From assembly GCA_965213735.1 (NCBI GenBank), contig CBDCAB010000005.1:310001-374000 (forward strand): 64,000 nt of DNA, read 5' to 3'. Under the pieces are notes generated by a model that saw only the letters and a list, made by a program, of their open reading frames with translations, had not been told where the DNA came from and ran no database searches. This document shows, in pieces, positions 38,303 through 45,713 of the stretch. Position 1 is the first letter of the stretch. Every line of letters starts with the position of its first letter. Source of the DNA: CALDTK01 sp965213735 (GTDB lineage: Bacteria > Bacteroidota > Bacteroidia > Chitinophagales > Saprospiraceae). Made by a program: the position numbers and the translations under genes.

Positions 38303-38605
38303 TTAAGACGCAGCTCTGCGCGGTGCGGTGTGGCTGAGGGAATTACCTGTGGCCTGTCGGTGCACCAGCCGCAATTGAGCGCCTGAGATTGGAAACCGAC
38401 AACTGCTACAGCGGCCTGCCTCGTTGAAGAGGATGTCTCCGCAATTGCCGCAGCGATGGGATACGTCCAAGTCGGAGTAGTCATCAGCTGGAGCGGATTC
38501 ACTGGCCGTGAGCGTCACGCGATCAGCGTTGAGTCGGATGGCGCATCCCGGACACTTTTTGACCAGCGTAGGGAATTGCGATTTGCAATTGTTGCAACTA
38601 TACAT
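38303..38605 (-). CDS. Small double zinc-ribbon protein
   Basis: A 100-residue protein with two zinc-ribbon modules. The first is CNNC ... CPGC (residues 4-22), the second CGNC ... CSSC (about 52-70), giving eight cysteines in four CxxC knuckles. The C-terminus is basic (QATGNSLSHTAPRRAAS). There is no signal peptide, so it is cytoplasmic. It lies between the outer-membrane barrel gene (44 bp upstream) and the MotB/ExbD-like gene (9 bp downstream) and is probably a cytosolic accessory or regulator of the motor. No specific family was recognised. Confidence 0.82.
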   Translation of the reverse strand: MYSCNNCKSQFPTLVKKCPGCAIRLNADRVTLTASESAPADDYSDLDVSHRCGNCGDILFNEAGRCSSCRFPISGAQLRLVHRQATGNSLSHTAPRRAAS

Positions 38606-38649
38606 GAGTGGGTGGTTTTGTGCAGAATTATAGGTGAACCTATAATCGC

Positions 38650-39480
38650 TTAATACCCACCAAGTGGAAACGAATACCCTACGGTAAACTCCACGGTACG
38701 TAGCTTGAGCTTGTCTTTGTCGCTGTAGCTATCAACGGCTAGAGAACTATCTTGAAAAAATTCCCCTTGGATTCTTCCGGCCGGACCGCCCTCAGACTCT
38801 GGACTACGCGTATTGCCAATGCCAATGTAGCGCAGACCGATACTAAGTGTACCAAATTCAAATTCAGCTTGAAGTCCCGTACCAATGGCCATAGTGAAAT
38901 TAGAAGGCTTGTAATGATCGGAGCTAGACTTTCCGAATTCAATGCCCATCTCTTCTTCAATTTCAACGTAGCCAACTTGCGTAGCACTAAGTTCACTGAG
39001 TGCATGACCTTCAATGAAGTAGTTACCGCCAATATTGAACTTAGCGTACGGGCCAAATTCGAAGAATGGAGTGATGGATTTGCCCTGGAAGCGATAACGG
39101 AAAAGTGCTGCTACGACTATGCTCGACATTTCATCGCGGCCCGACTCGATAATTCCTAGTGCAAGAGGAAAGTTGCTGTTGTCGACTGTAGCTTCGGTAC
39201 TGAATTGTGCAGTTTGCTGATAGTTGAATCCGAGCAGCGGCATGATGCTAAAGCCGGAGGTGCCGAATGGCAGGTTGAAGTCGATTTCGCCGTAGTAGCC
39301 GAGGCCGCCGCCGCCATCGAAGCTTTCGTCGAGGTCGCCGGTCATTTTGTAGCTGCTGTAGGTTGCTCCCAGGCGTATGCCCAAGGCTTTTTGTGCTTGA
39401 AGTGTGCTGCACATGGTGATGCCGAAGCAGGCGATCAGAACGAGTGCGAAGCGGGTGGTGGTAAAGCGTGCGGTTTGCAT
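38650..39480 (-). CDS. Outer-membrane beta-barrel protein heading the motor operon
   Basis: A 276-residue protein with a signal peptide (FALVLIACFGITMCSTLQAQ) and OmpA/OprF-barrel-like alternating strands with aromatic girdles: KALGIRLGATYSSYKMTG, LGYYGEIDFNLPFG, SFTPFFEFGPYAK-type strands, and a final TVEFTVGYSFPLGGY strand ending in an aromatic residue, typical of outer-membrane barrels. It is the first gene of a four-gene operon leading to the MotA/ExbB-like channel and has its own predicted ECF promoter. It may be the outer-membrane end of a trans-envelope machine; this is inferred from the operon only. Confidence 0.82.
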   Translation of the reverse strand: MQTARFTTTRFALVLIACFGITMCSTLQAQKALGIRLGATYSSYKMTGDLDESFDGGGGLGYYGEIDFNLPFGTSGFSIMPLLGFNYQQTAQFSTEATVDNSNFPLALGIIESGRDEMSSIVVAALFRYRFQGKSITPFFEFGPYAKFNIGGNYFIEGHALSELSATQVGYVEIEEEMGIEFGKSSSDHYKPSNFTMAIGTGLQAEFEFGTLSIGLRYIGIGNTRSPESEGGPAGRIQGEFFQDSSLAVDSYSDKDKLKLRTVEFTVGYSFPLGGY

Positions 39481-39538
39481 GAGTACAAGTGTTGGATGAT
39501 TGCTGTGGTGCCTAGCAAGAGCGCTAGGCGTTCATGCA

Positions 39539-39567
39539 TCTATCGCAGCAAGTCCAATAGGTCATCA
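39539..39567 (-). promoter_or_regulatory. Predicted ECF-type promoter of the motor operon
   Basis: On the minus strand TGATGACC (39567-39560), a 12-nt spacer and TGCGATAGA (39547-39539), about 60 nt upstream of the barrel-gene start and downstream of the sirtuin stop. Both boxes are identical to those before the papain gene; the spacer sequence differs, so this is not a simple duplication. Confidence 0.72.
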
Positions 39568-39587
39568 AAATTTCTTGCAGGCGCTCC

Positions 39588-40403
39588 CTATGCCCCCAAT
39601 GCTTTCGCCAAAACCGGTAGCACTTCCCCGACAGGCGCGTCGAGCTTCACAGCAGCATGTTTGTCGCCACGGGTGAAGCCAAGCGTGACAATTGCCGTAG
39701 GTAAATCCAACTTCGCTGCATGCCGTACGAAACGGTAGCCGCTAAAAACCGTGAGACTCGAACCGATCACGAGCAGCCCATCTGCTTGAGCCACTAAATC
39801 AAGCGCCTGCTGAGTTCGAAGTTTAGGGACACAGCCGCCGAAAAAGATCACAGCCGGCATTAAGTCACCACCGCATGATTCGCACTGCGGAGCTACAAAG
39901 CGATGGTATTCTGCTGCTACGAGTTCAGTATCTCCATCTGGAGCCAGCTCACTTATAGGCCGTATCCATCCAGGATTTTCTCGCTCGATCTGCGCCTGAA
40001 TAGCCAGACGAGGGTAGGTTTTGGCGCAAGCTAGACAGTCGACCTTATGCAGTGTGCCGTGCAGCTCGGTGACGGGATGCGACCCCGCCCGCTGGTGCAG
40101 GCCATCGACATTTTGCGTGATAATGCCCGAGACAGCACCCTGGGCCTGAAGCGCAGCCAGCGCGTGGTGAGCAGCATTAGGTCGAGCAGCCAATACAGCA
40201 GTATAGCCACGACTCGCACGCGACCAGTAGCGCCGCCGCGCCTCAGCATTCTGCACAAACTCATCATGCTTGATTGGATTGCGAGGAATGTGCAGCGTCT
40301 TCGGACCCCGATAATCCGGAATGCCTGAATCGGTAGATATGCCCGCACCCGTAAGAACGGCAAATCTGCGCTCGCGCATCAGGTCGATCAGAGCTTGTGG
40401 CAT
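39588..40403 (-). CDS. SIR2-family NAD-dependent protein deacylase (sirtuin)
   Basis: A 271-residue sirtuin with all family motifs. GAGISTDSGIPDYRGP (from residue 19) and TQNVDGLHQRAG form the NAD pocket, the catalytic His is in VTELHGTLHKV, the structural zinc is bound by CLAC and CESC, and VIGSSLTVFSGYRFV comes near the end. It removes acyl groups from protein lysines using NAD in the cytoplasm. The structural zinc site and single-domain length indicate a housekeeping sirtuin, not the effector form found in Thoeris or Sir2-Ago defence systems. It lies upstream of the motor operon, but the ECF promoter lies between them. Confidence 0.94.
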   Translation of the reverse strand: MPQALIDLMRERRFAVLTGAGISTDSGIPDYRGPKTLHIPRNPIKHDEFVQNAEARRRYWSRASRGYTAVLAARPNAAHHALAALQAQGAVSGIITQNVDGLHQRAGSHPVTELHGTLHKVDCLACAKTYPRLAIQAQIERENPGWIRPISELAPDGDTELVAAEYHRFVAPQCESCGGDLMPAVIFFGGCVPKLRTQQALDLVAQADGLLVIGSSLTVFSGYRFVRHAAKLDLPTAIVTLGFTRGDKHAAVKLDAPVGEVLPVLAKALGA

Positions 40404-40688
40404 CGGAAGCCTAACACCTAGAGCCAGTCAGGGTTGGCTGCTTTGCCCTCCCCCAAAAACCACAACGGGCACAACTTGATGGACAAGCTGCACCCGTGAG
40501 GCTGTTGATGGGATGATGGTCGCAAGGTACTTATTCTCAGCGAGGTATAGGTTGACCAATTTTGTTAACGTGGTATGACATGATCGGCTGGAGTTACCCA
40601 GACTTTGGGATGCTTGGCTAGCAATACGCGCCTCTACATTCGTCACACTTCAAATTTGCTCCGCTCCCTTAGCCTTACCCCCAACTTT

Positions 40689-42581
40689 ATGCACGCAACC
40701 CGCTTTATATTTCTGCTCTATGTAATGCTATTCGCGCTGGTTGCACAGGCGCAGGGTGTGGAGGTGAGCACCGACCATCCAAGAGCGGACTACCAAGCAG
40801 GAGAAACAGCTACCTTTCGCGTTGAAAGTGCCCGCCGTGGCCAGCTAGAGTGGGAGATTAGACACAACATGCGCAGCGACATCATCATCGCGAGCGGCTC
40901 GGTGGCGCATACCCAGGATGTTTCAGAAATACCCTTCACGTTTGCCTCGCCAACATTTGTAACCTTTAAGGCGCGTATTGATGGGGTATCAGGTGAGGCT
41001 GCAGCCACATTTTCACGCAACGAAATTACAGCCCTCACCTCCGAGCCAGCTGATTACGACGCATTTTGGCAAGAGCAAAAAGATTTGCTCGCGGCCATAC
41101 CCATGGATGTGCGCGTTTGGACGCAGAGCGAAAATGATCTAGCCAAAACCTATGAATTTTCCTGCGCGCAAATCGACGGGCGGCGCGTGTATGGCTACAT
41201 GGTGATCCCGAAAGGCACTGGGCCCTTTCCTGCAACTCTGCGCCTGCCCAGCTATGGTAGAGGTCGCAACCTCGTGCAGCCCGATGATTTTCCCGCCGAG
41301 CGAGCGAATTGCATCACCCTGAGCATCAACATCCATGATGTACCACCCGATCAGGAGGCACACGATGGGTATGAACCCAACATTGTCACCTCTCCCGAAA
41401 CTATCTACCACCGCTACTCCATCTTAGGAGCCATTCGAGCTATAGATTATTTAGCTACTCGACCTGAATGGAACGGCACAGAATTATGTGTTTATGGCGA
41501 AAGTCAAGGTGGTGGCCTCGGCATGCTGCTAGCGGGAATAGATGGCCGGCCGACGCACCTCATGCAAAGTGTAGGCGCAATGAGTCAGCATGCAGGGGAG
41601 CGCTTTGGGCTACCGAGTGGCTTTCCTTATTACCTCGATGTCGCTGCTTCTGAGTATGGTAGCAATACAGATAGTCTCGATGCCGCATTCGAAGCCACGA
41701 AGTACTACGATGCCATCTTCGCAGCAAGGCGCTTTCATGGTCCGAGTCTGCACTTTGCTAATTATCTCGATGAGGTATGTCCGCCAGCTACTGCCTATGC
41801 TGCCCGCAATGCGATGGGTGGACCGAAGGTGACGCTGCACAGCCTGCGCGCCGGTCATGGTAGCGTGAGTGAGTTTGTCGATCAGCGACGGGAATTTTTC
41901 CGGGAGCATTTCGATGCAGCCAATCACCCTCCCTTCGAGTATGAGTCGCATACGCGCGGGCATTTCGTGAATGCCGGTCCTTCCCTCAGCGTCCCTCTCG
42001 ATACTGCTATTTCGCTCGGGCCGAGTTATGGCTACGACCGTCAGTTTGGCAGCGGCTGGGAAGTCGAGTGGGAGCTTGTGGACGGTCCAGGCCATGTCGC
42101 CTTTGCTAATGCCGCCAATCCGTTTACGACAGTGCGCTTTAGCAACAGCGGCGAGTACCGGCTACGGGTGCGCATTACCGATCCATATCCGCAGGAGGAC
42201 GATAAGTTTTATGAACTGGTAGATGATGTAGTGGTGCAGGCGTCTGTGCGTACGGGAGTCGATACTACCAATTCAGATGTTACGAATATTAATGATCCTG
42301 CTGTGTGGACGCAGGAAGCTGGTGAGGGTTTTCGTGATGTAGCGATAGGTCCTAATCCAGTGAGTGATCACTTACAGATTGAGGCCACTTTCGCACAGGC
42401 ATCGGAGTATACGCTACGGATCGTTTCGCTGCGGGGCGAGCAGCTTTTTAAGCAGAATTATCCTGCGCGGGCGCTTGTGAATAGTCAGCTTGATTTTTCT
42501 GGCTTTGCAGCAGGCACTTACGGAGTCATTATCGAGACGGAGTTTGGGGCGGTCACCCTTCCTGTCGTACATACTCAGTAG
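40689..42581 (+). CDS. Secreted acetylxylan-esterase-like hydrolase with T9SS domain
   Basis: The start chosen is ATG 40689, which directly opens a signal peptide (FIFLLYVMLFALVAQAQ); about 630 residues. An N-terminal beta domain (ADYQAGETATFRVES) precedes an alpha/beta-hydrolase similar to acetylxylan esterases (AXE1/PF05448): PATLRLPSYGRGRN, the nucleophile elbow GESQGGG, then a later Asp/His region (LDEVCPPAT, RAGHGSVSEF). Next come a roughly 100-residue PKD-like module and a C-terminal T9SS type A domain (IGPNPVSDHLQIEATFAQA). It probably deacetylates plant or algal polysaccharides outside the cell. The start of the next gene lies 3 bp after the stop. Confidence 0.87.
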   Translation: MHATRFIFLLYVMLFALVAQAQGVEVSTDHPRADYQAGETATFRVESARRGQLEWEIRHNMRSDIIIASGSVAHTQDVSEIPFTFASPTFVTFKARIDGVSGEAAATFSRNEITALTSEPADYDAFWQEQKDLLAAIPMDVRVWTQSENDLAKTYEFSCAQIDGRRVYGYMVIPKGTGPFPATLRLPSYGRGRNLVQPDDFPAERANCITLSINIHDVPPDQEAHDGYEPNIVTSPETIYHRYSILGAIRAIDYLATRPEWNGTELCVYGESQGGGLGMLLAGIDGRPTHLMQSVGAMSQHAGERFGLPSGFPYYLDVAASEYGSNTDSLDAAFEATKYYDAIFAARRFHGPSLHFANYLDEVCPPATAYAARNAMGGPKVTLHSLRAGHGSVSEFVDQRREFFREHFDAANHPPFEYESHTRGHFVNAGPSLSVPLDTAISLGPSYGYDRQFGSGWEVEWELVDGPGHVAFANAANPFTTVRFSNSGEYRLRVRITDPYPQEDDKFYELVDDVVVQASVRTGVDTTNSDVTNINDPAVWTQEAGEGFRDVAIGPNPVSDHLQIEATFAQASEYTLRIVSLRGEQLFKQNYPARALVNSQLDFSGFAAGTYGVIIETEFGAVTLPVVHTQ

Positions 42582-42584
42582 CGG

Positions 42585-43097
42585 GTGCAGATTCTTGCGA
42601 TATGCGGCTCGACGCGTGCTGGAGGGAGTAATGCGCTATTGTTATCAGCTTTCGCCAAAACCTATCCTGAACATATGTGGCGGGCTGCTCCTGGTTTGGG
42701 GGAGTTGCCGCTTTTTACCACTGAAGCATTGGCTGCCGGGCGCGGTGGTTTGCCTGAGGTTTTGGCGAAAGCTGTAAAAGAAGCAGACGCCGTAGTCATC
42801 GCCACTCCAGAATACGCGCACAATATGCCCGCGGCATTAAAATCCGCATTCGAATGGCTGGTGGCGAGCGGCGAGTTTTCGCGAAAGCCTGTAATCGCTA
42901 TCACCTGCACACCCCACCCACCACGAGGCGAAAAATGTATGCAGAGCCTGGTGTGGACGCTGCAGGCACTCGATGCGCAGGTAGTAGTGCAGTGCCCAGT
43001 GTACGATGTGGCGGGCAAAGTCGACGCCAGTGGAACCGTCACCGATAGCGAACTCACCGAGACAATGGCGACCTGTATGGAGTTGTTATCCAGCTGA
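42585..43097 (+). CDS. NADPH-dependent FMN reductase-family flavoprotein
   Basis: A 170-residue flavodoxin-like protein beginning with GTG at 42585. It has the phosphate-binding ICGSTRAGGSN loop at its N-terminus and the FMN_red signature VIATPEYAHNMPAALKSAFEWL in the middle, matching the YieF/ChrR and azoreductase-like group of quinone or chromate reductases. It begins 3 bp after the esterase stop and may be translationally linked. Two exact copies of the over-represented GCTTTCGCCAAAAC motif lie inside this short gene. Confidence 0.9.
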   Translation: MQILAICGSTRAGGSNALLLSAFAKTYPEHMWRAAPGLGELPLFTTEALAAGRGGLPEVLAKAVKEADAVVIATPEYAHNMPAALKSAFEWLVASGEFSRKPVIAITCTPHPPRGEKCMQSLVWTLQALDAQVVVQCPVYDVAGKVDASGTVTDSELTETMATCMELLSS

Positions 43098-43170
43098 ACG
43101 ACCCACGCCTACAGGGCATGAATAGGCGGCTTTTGCGCCTTAGCTCCATGCTCGAAGTTACCTTGGGCCC

Positions 43171-44283
43171 ATGACTATTGAGACCTACGAAAGCCGCTAC
43201 GCGAAGTTGCTGATCGACTATTGTGTGGAGCTAAAGGAAGGCGATCGGCTGTTTGTGAGCACGACCACCCTTGCCGAGCCACTGGTGCGGGAGGTGTATC
43301 GGGAGGCACTACGAAGAGGTGCTCATGTGGAGGTGGACATGGAGTGGGATGGGCGTGCGCGCACCTACCTCGACGAAGCCTCTGAGGCTCAACTCGCCTA
43401 CATTTCACCCCAAAAACGAGAAGCCTTCGAGCAGTTTGATGCCTACCTAGCCATACGAGCTCCTTTCAATCTGCGGGAGATGCAAGGTGCTGCTGCAGAT
43501 AAGCGCAAGGCAAGGGCAGAGGCTCTCAAAGAACTTAACCAAACCTATTTCAGAAGGACAGGTACGCGCGAATTGCGACGCAACTTGTGCCAATATCCCA
43601 CTCACGCTTCGGCCCAAAATGCGGGCATGAGTCTGGAGGAGTATCGAGCCTTCGTGTTTGAAGCCTGCAAACTCAATGAGCCCGACCCGCGGGAGGCCTG
43701 GCTAGAAGTGAGGCGCCGCCAGCAGGCAGTGACAGATAGGCTCAACGCCGCCAAACATATCCACTACCGTGGGGCTGATATGGACATTAGCTTTTCAGTT
43801 GAAGGTCGCACCTACATCAATTCAGATGGGCAGACCAATATGCCGAGTGGAGAGGTATACACTAGTCCGGTGGAGGATAGTGTGGAGGGCAAGATTAGGT
43901 TTGACTATCCCGCTGTTTACCAAGGACATGAGGTAGAGGATGTAACGCTGTGGGTGGAGCGCGGGGAGATCGTAAAATGGGAGGCAAGGCGCGGCGGCGA
44001 CTACCTCGACCACGTGTTTAGCTTGCCGGGTACACGCCGATTTGGAGAGGCAGCCGTGGGCACGAACTACTCCATCGACACGTTTACGCGCAACATCCTT
44101 TTTGATGAGAAAATAGGCGGTACTGTCCACATGGCGATAGGTCAGAGCTATGAGCAGTGTGGCGGCAAAAACAAAAGTTCGGTGCACTGGGATATGATTG
44201 CCTCCATGCAAAACGGCGGCGAAATCATAGCGGATGGGGAGGTGATATACAGAAATGGCTACTTCTTGGGTTATGACTTATAG
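43171..44283 (+). CDS. M29-family metallo-aminopeptidase
   Basis: A 370-residue peptidase of the thermophilic AmpS/PepS family. The N-terminal domain starts YAKLLIDYCVELKEGDRLFV. The catalytic half shows the metal-ligand motifs: MPSGEVYTSPVEDS (first Glu), a middle RRFGEAAVGTNY (second Glu), HMAIG (His) and SSVHWDMI (His and Asp). The length matches the family (about 370-410). It is a cytoplasmic exopeptidase removing N-terminal residues with broad specificity. It stands alone with 73 and 164 bp on either side. Confidence 0.93.
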   Translation: MTIETYESRYAKLLIDYCVELKEGDRLFVSTTTLAEPLVREVYREALRRGAHVEVDMEWDGRARTYLDEASEAQLAYISPQKREAFEQFDAYLAIRAPFNLREMQGAAADKRKARAEALKELNQTYFRRTGTRELRRNLCQYPTHASAQNAGMSLEEYRAFVFEACKLNEPDPREAWLEVRRRQQAVTDRLNAAKHIHYRGADMDISFSVEGRTYINSDGQTNMPSGEVYTSPVEDSVEGKIRFDYPAVYQGHEVEDVTLWVERGEIVKWEARRGGDYLDHVFSLPGTRRFGEAAVGTNYSIDTFTRNILFDEKIGGTVHMAIGQSYEQCGGKNKSSVHWDMIASMQNGGEIIADGEVIYRNGYFLGYDL

Positions 44284-44447
44284 TGGCGGCTGGAGTAACT
44301 AATGTCAATACCCTTCGTTAGAGCTGGCTGGTTTACTTTGCTGCCGCATCCCTGAAACCTAGACACTCGAAACCAAGTTGCTGATGCCTCCGCTCCACCT
44401 ACTCGTGGGCGTATGGTTGGCTAAACCGCAACGCCAATACACTTGCT

Positions 44448-45182
44448 GTGGAAGACAAGTTTGCTATTCTTGAGCTCAAGTACGGGAACGTATACGGCGG
44501 CTACCCCAATTTCTTTGCGATATCGGAAATATGTCTGCTCGTATTCGAGCCTGACACCAAGCGCATCTTCATCGAGAGCTGGAGCAACAACGCCGATGTA
44601 GATTATGTGAGCGTGGACACCAAGGTCAATGAACTTGGCCATACGCTGAGTCGCTTCAAAACGGTGGTCAATATGCGCACCCGGCGCCGCAAACCCTTTG
44701 AAGAGGAATTCCAACTTTCGGATGAAGACCTACAGGAGAACTTCCGCAAGCTGCGCATGACGCGCAACAACGTGAAGCGCTTTTTGAGCAACAACATGCG
44801 CAAGTACCGCGTCGACAAGCTCTACACCTTCGATGGGCGGCGCGACATTTTCTTGTGCGAGCGCTCCGGAATCAACTTCGAGCGGGTGTACATCATGGAC
44901 CTGCAAAAGGACATCAACGCAGAGACAAATTACCTCTTCTCGCTCAAGAAGCTAGGCGTGGTAGCACAGTTTGACTTTGATGGCAATTACCTCCGTTCGG
45001 CCAATGAGGAGTACTGGCTCCACCCCATTGCGGCACGACAGATCATGCCCAAATCTGCTGCCTACGATGCGGCTCAGTTGCTGATGGTGCAGCGCGAATT
45101 TGTGCGTCATCACGACAATTTCCTCATCCGTGCAGCTCAGGTGCTACAGCAGATCGAAAACGAGACGCCCGCGGAGAGCTAG
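44448..45182 (+). CDS. Uncharacterised protein, possibly RNase H-fold nuclease-like
   Basis: A 244-residue cytoplasmic protein; the frame opens with GTG at 44448. I do not recognise the family with certainty. FAILELKYGNVYG near the start, FIESWSNNADVDYV and LYTFDGRRDIFLCERSG could be arranged as an exonuclease-like (DEDD) core with changed acidic residues, but this is weak. The central part is basic (MRTRRRKPFEEE, RMTRNNVKRFLSNNMRKYR), consistent with nucleic-acid contact. It is followed directly by a TetR regulator gene on the same strand, so the two may be co-transcribed. Confidence 0.6.
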   Translation: MEDKFAILELKYGNVYGGYPNFFAISEICLLVFEPDTKRIFIESWSNNADVDYVSVDTKVNELGHTLSRFKTVVNMRTRRRKPFEEEFQLSDEDLQENFRKLRMTRNNVKRFLSNNMRKYRVDKLYTFDGRRDIFLCERSGINFERVYIMDLQKDINAETNYLFSLKKLGVVAQFDFDGNYLRSANEEYWLHPIAARQIMPKSAAYDAAQLLMVQREFVRHHDNFLIRAAQVLQQIENETPAES

Positions 45183-45206
45183 TGAGTGATTGCTTACCTT
45201 CGCCAC

Positions 45207-45713
45207 ATGACGGCGAAGCAAGAGCGCATACTTCACACTGCCACCCAACTGTTTGGAGCGGAGGGAGTAGCTGCTGTCTCCACTGCACGTATTGCGCGTG
45301 AGGCAGGTGTATCAGAAGGCTTGATATTTCGTCACTTCGGCAGCAAACAAGGTCTAGTAGAAGCTATCGTGGCCGCAGGGCAGTCGAGTCAGCAGAGTCG
45401 ACTGGCAAAGGTGGCTGCCGAGGAGAACCCGACGGTACGCATCCTCGCCCTGATCGACTACGCGTTTGTGAAGCAGAAAGTGCATGGCCCGCAAGAAGCG
45501 ATGCTGCGACAGGTAGGCGCAACTGAAGCAAATGCAGCTACGAGCAAGCTCGGGATATTGACTGCTGCTTTCAAAGATCTCAACTACGAAGATCCAGCGA
45601 GTGAAGCCGCATTCCTGCACTACGCACTGCGAGGAATAACAACTGCTGTAGCGCAGGGGCAAGTACGGCACCCTAAAAAGCTCAAGGAATTTGTGCGGAG
45701 CCTCTACGCCTAA
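45207..45713 (+). CDS. TetR/AcrR-family transcriptional regulator
   Basis: Start at ATG 45207 gives 168 residues. The N-terminal 50 residues are a classic TetR helix-turn-helix: RILHTATQLFGAEGVAAVSTARIAREAG, then VSEGLIFRHFGSKQGLVEAIV. The remaining helices form a ligand-binding and dimerisation domain with no predictable ligand. Its stop codon overlaps that of the convergent MutS-like gene by a few bases. It may regulate the preceding unknown gene or itself. Confidence 0.92.
   Translation: MTAKQERILHTATQLFGAEGVAAVSTARIAREAGVSEGLIFRHFGSKQGLVEAIVAAGQSSQQSRLAKVAAEENPTVRILALIDYAFVKQKVHGPQEAMLRQVGATEANAATSKLGILTAAFKDLNYEDPASEAAFLHYALRGITTAVAQGQVRHPKKLKEFVRSLYA

Noticed and set aside
39588..40403. 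Sirtuin as a defence effector (Thoeris, Sir2-Ago, DSR)
   Set aside because: The protein is short, single-domain and has the structural zinc cysteines of housekeeping deacylases; no TIR or Argonaute neighbour is present.
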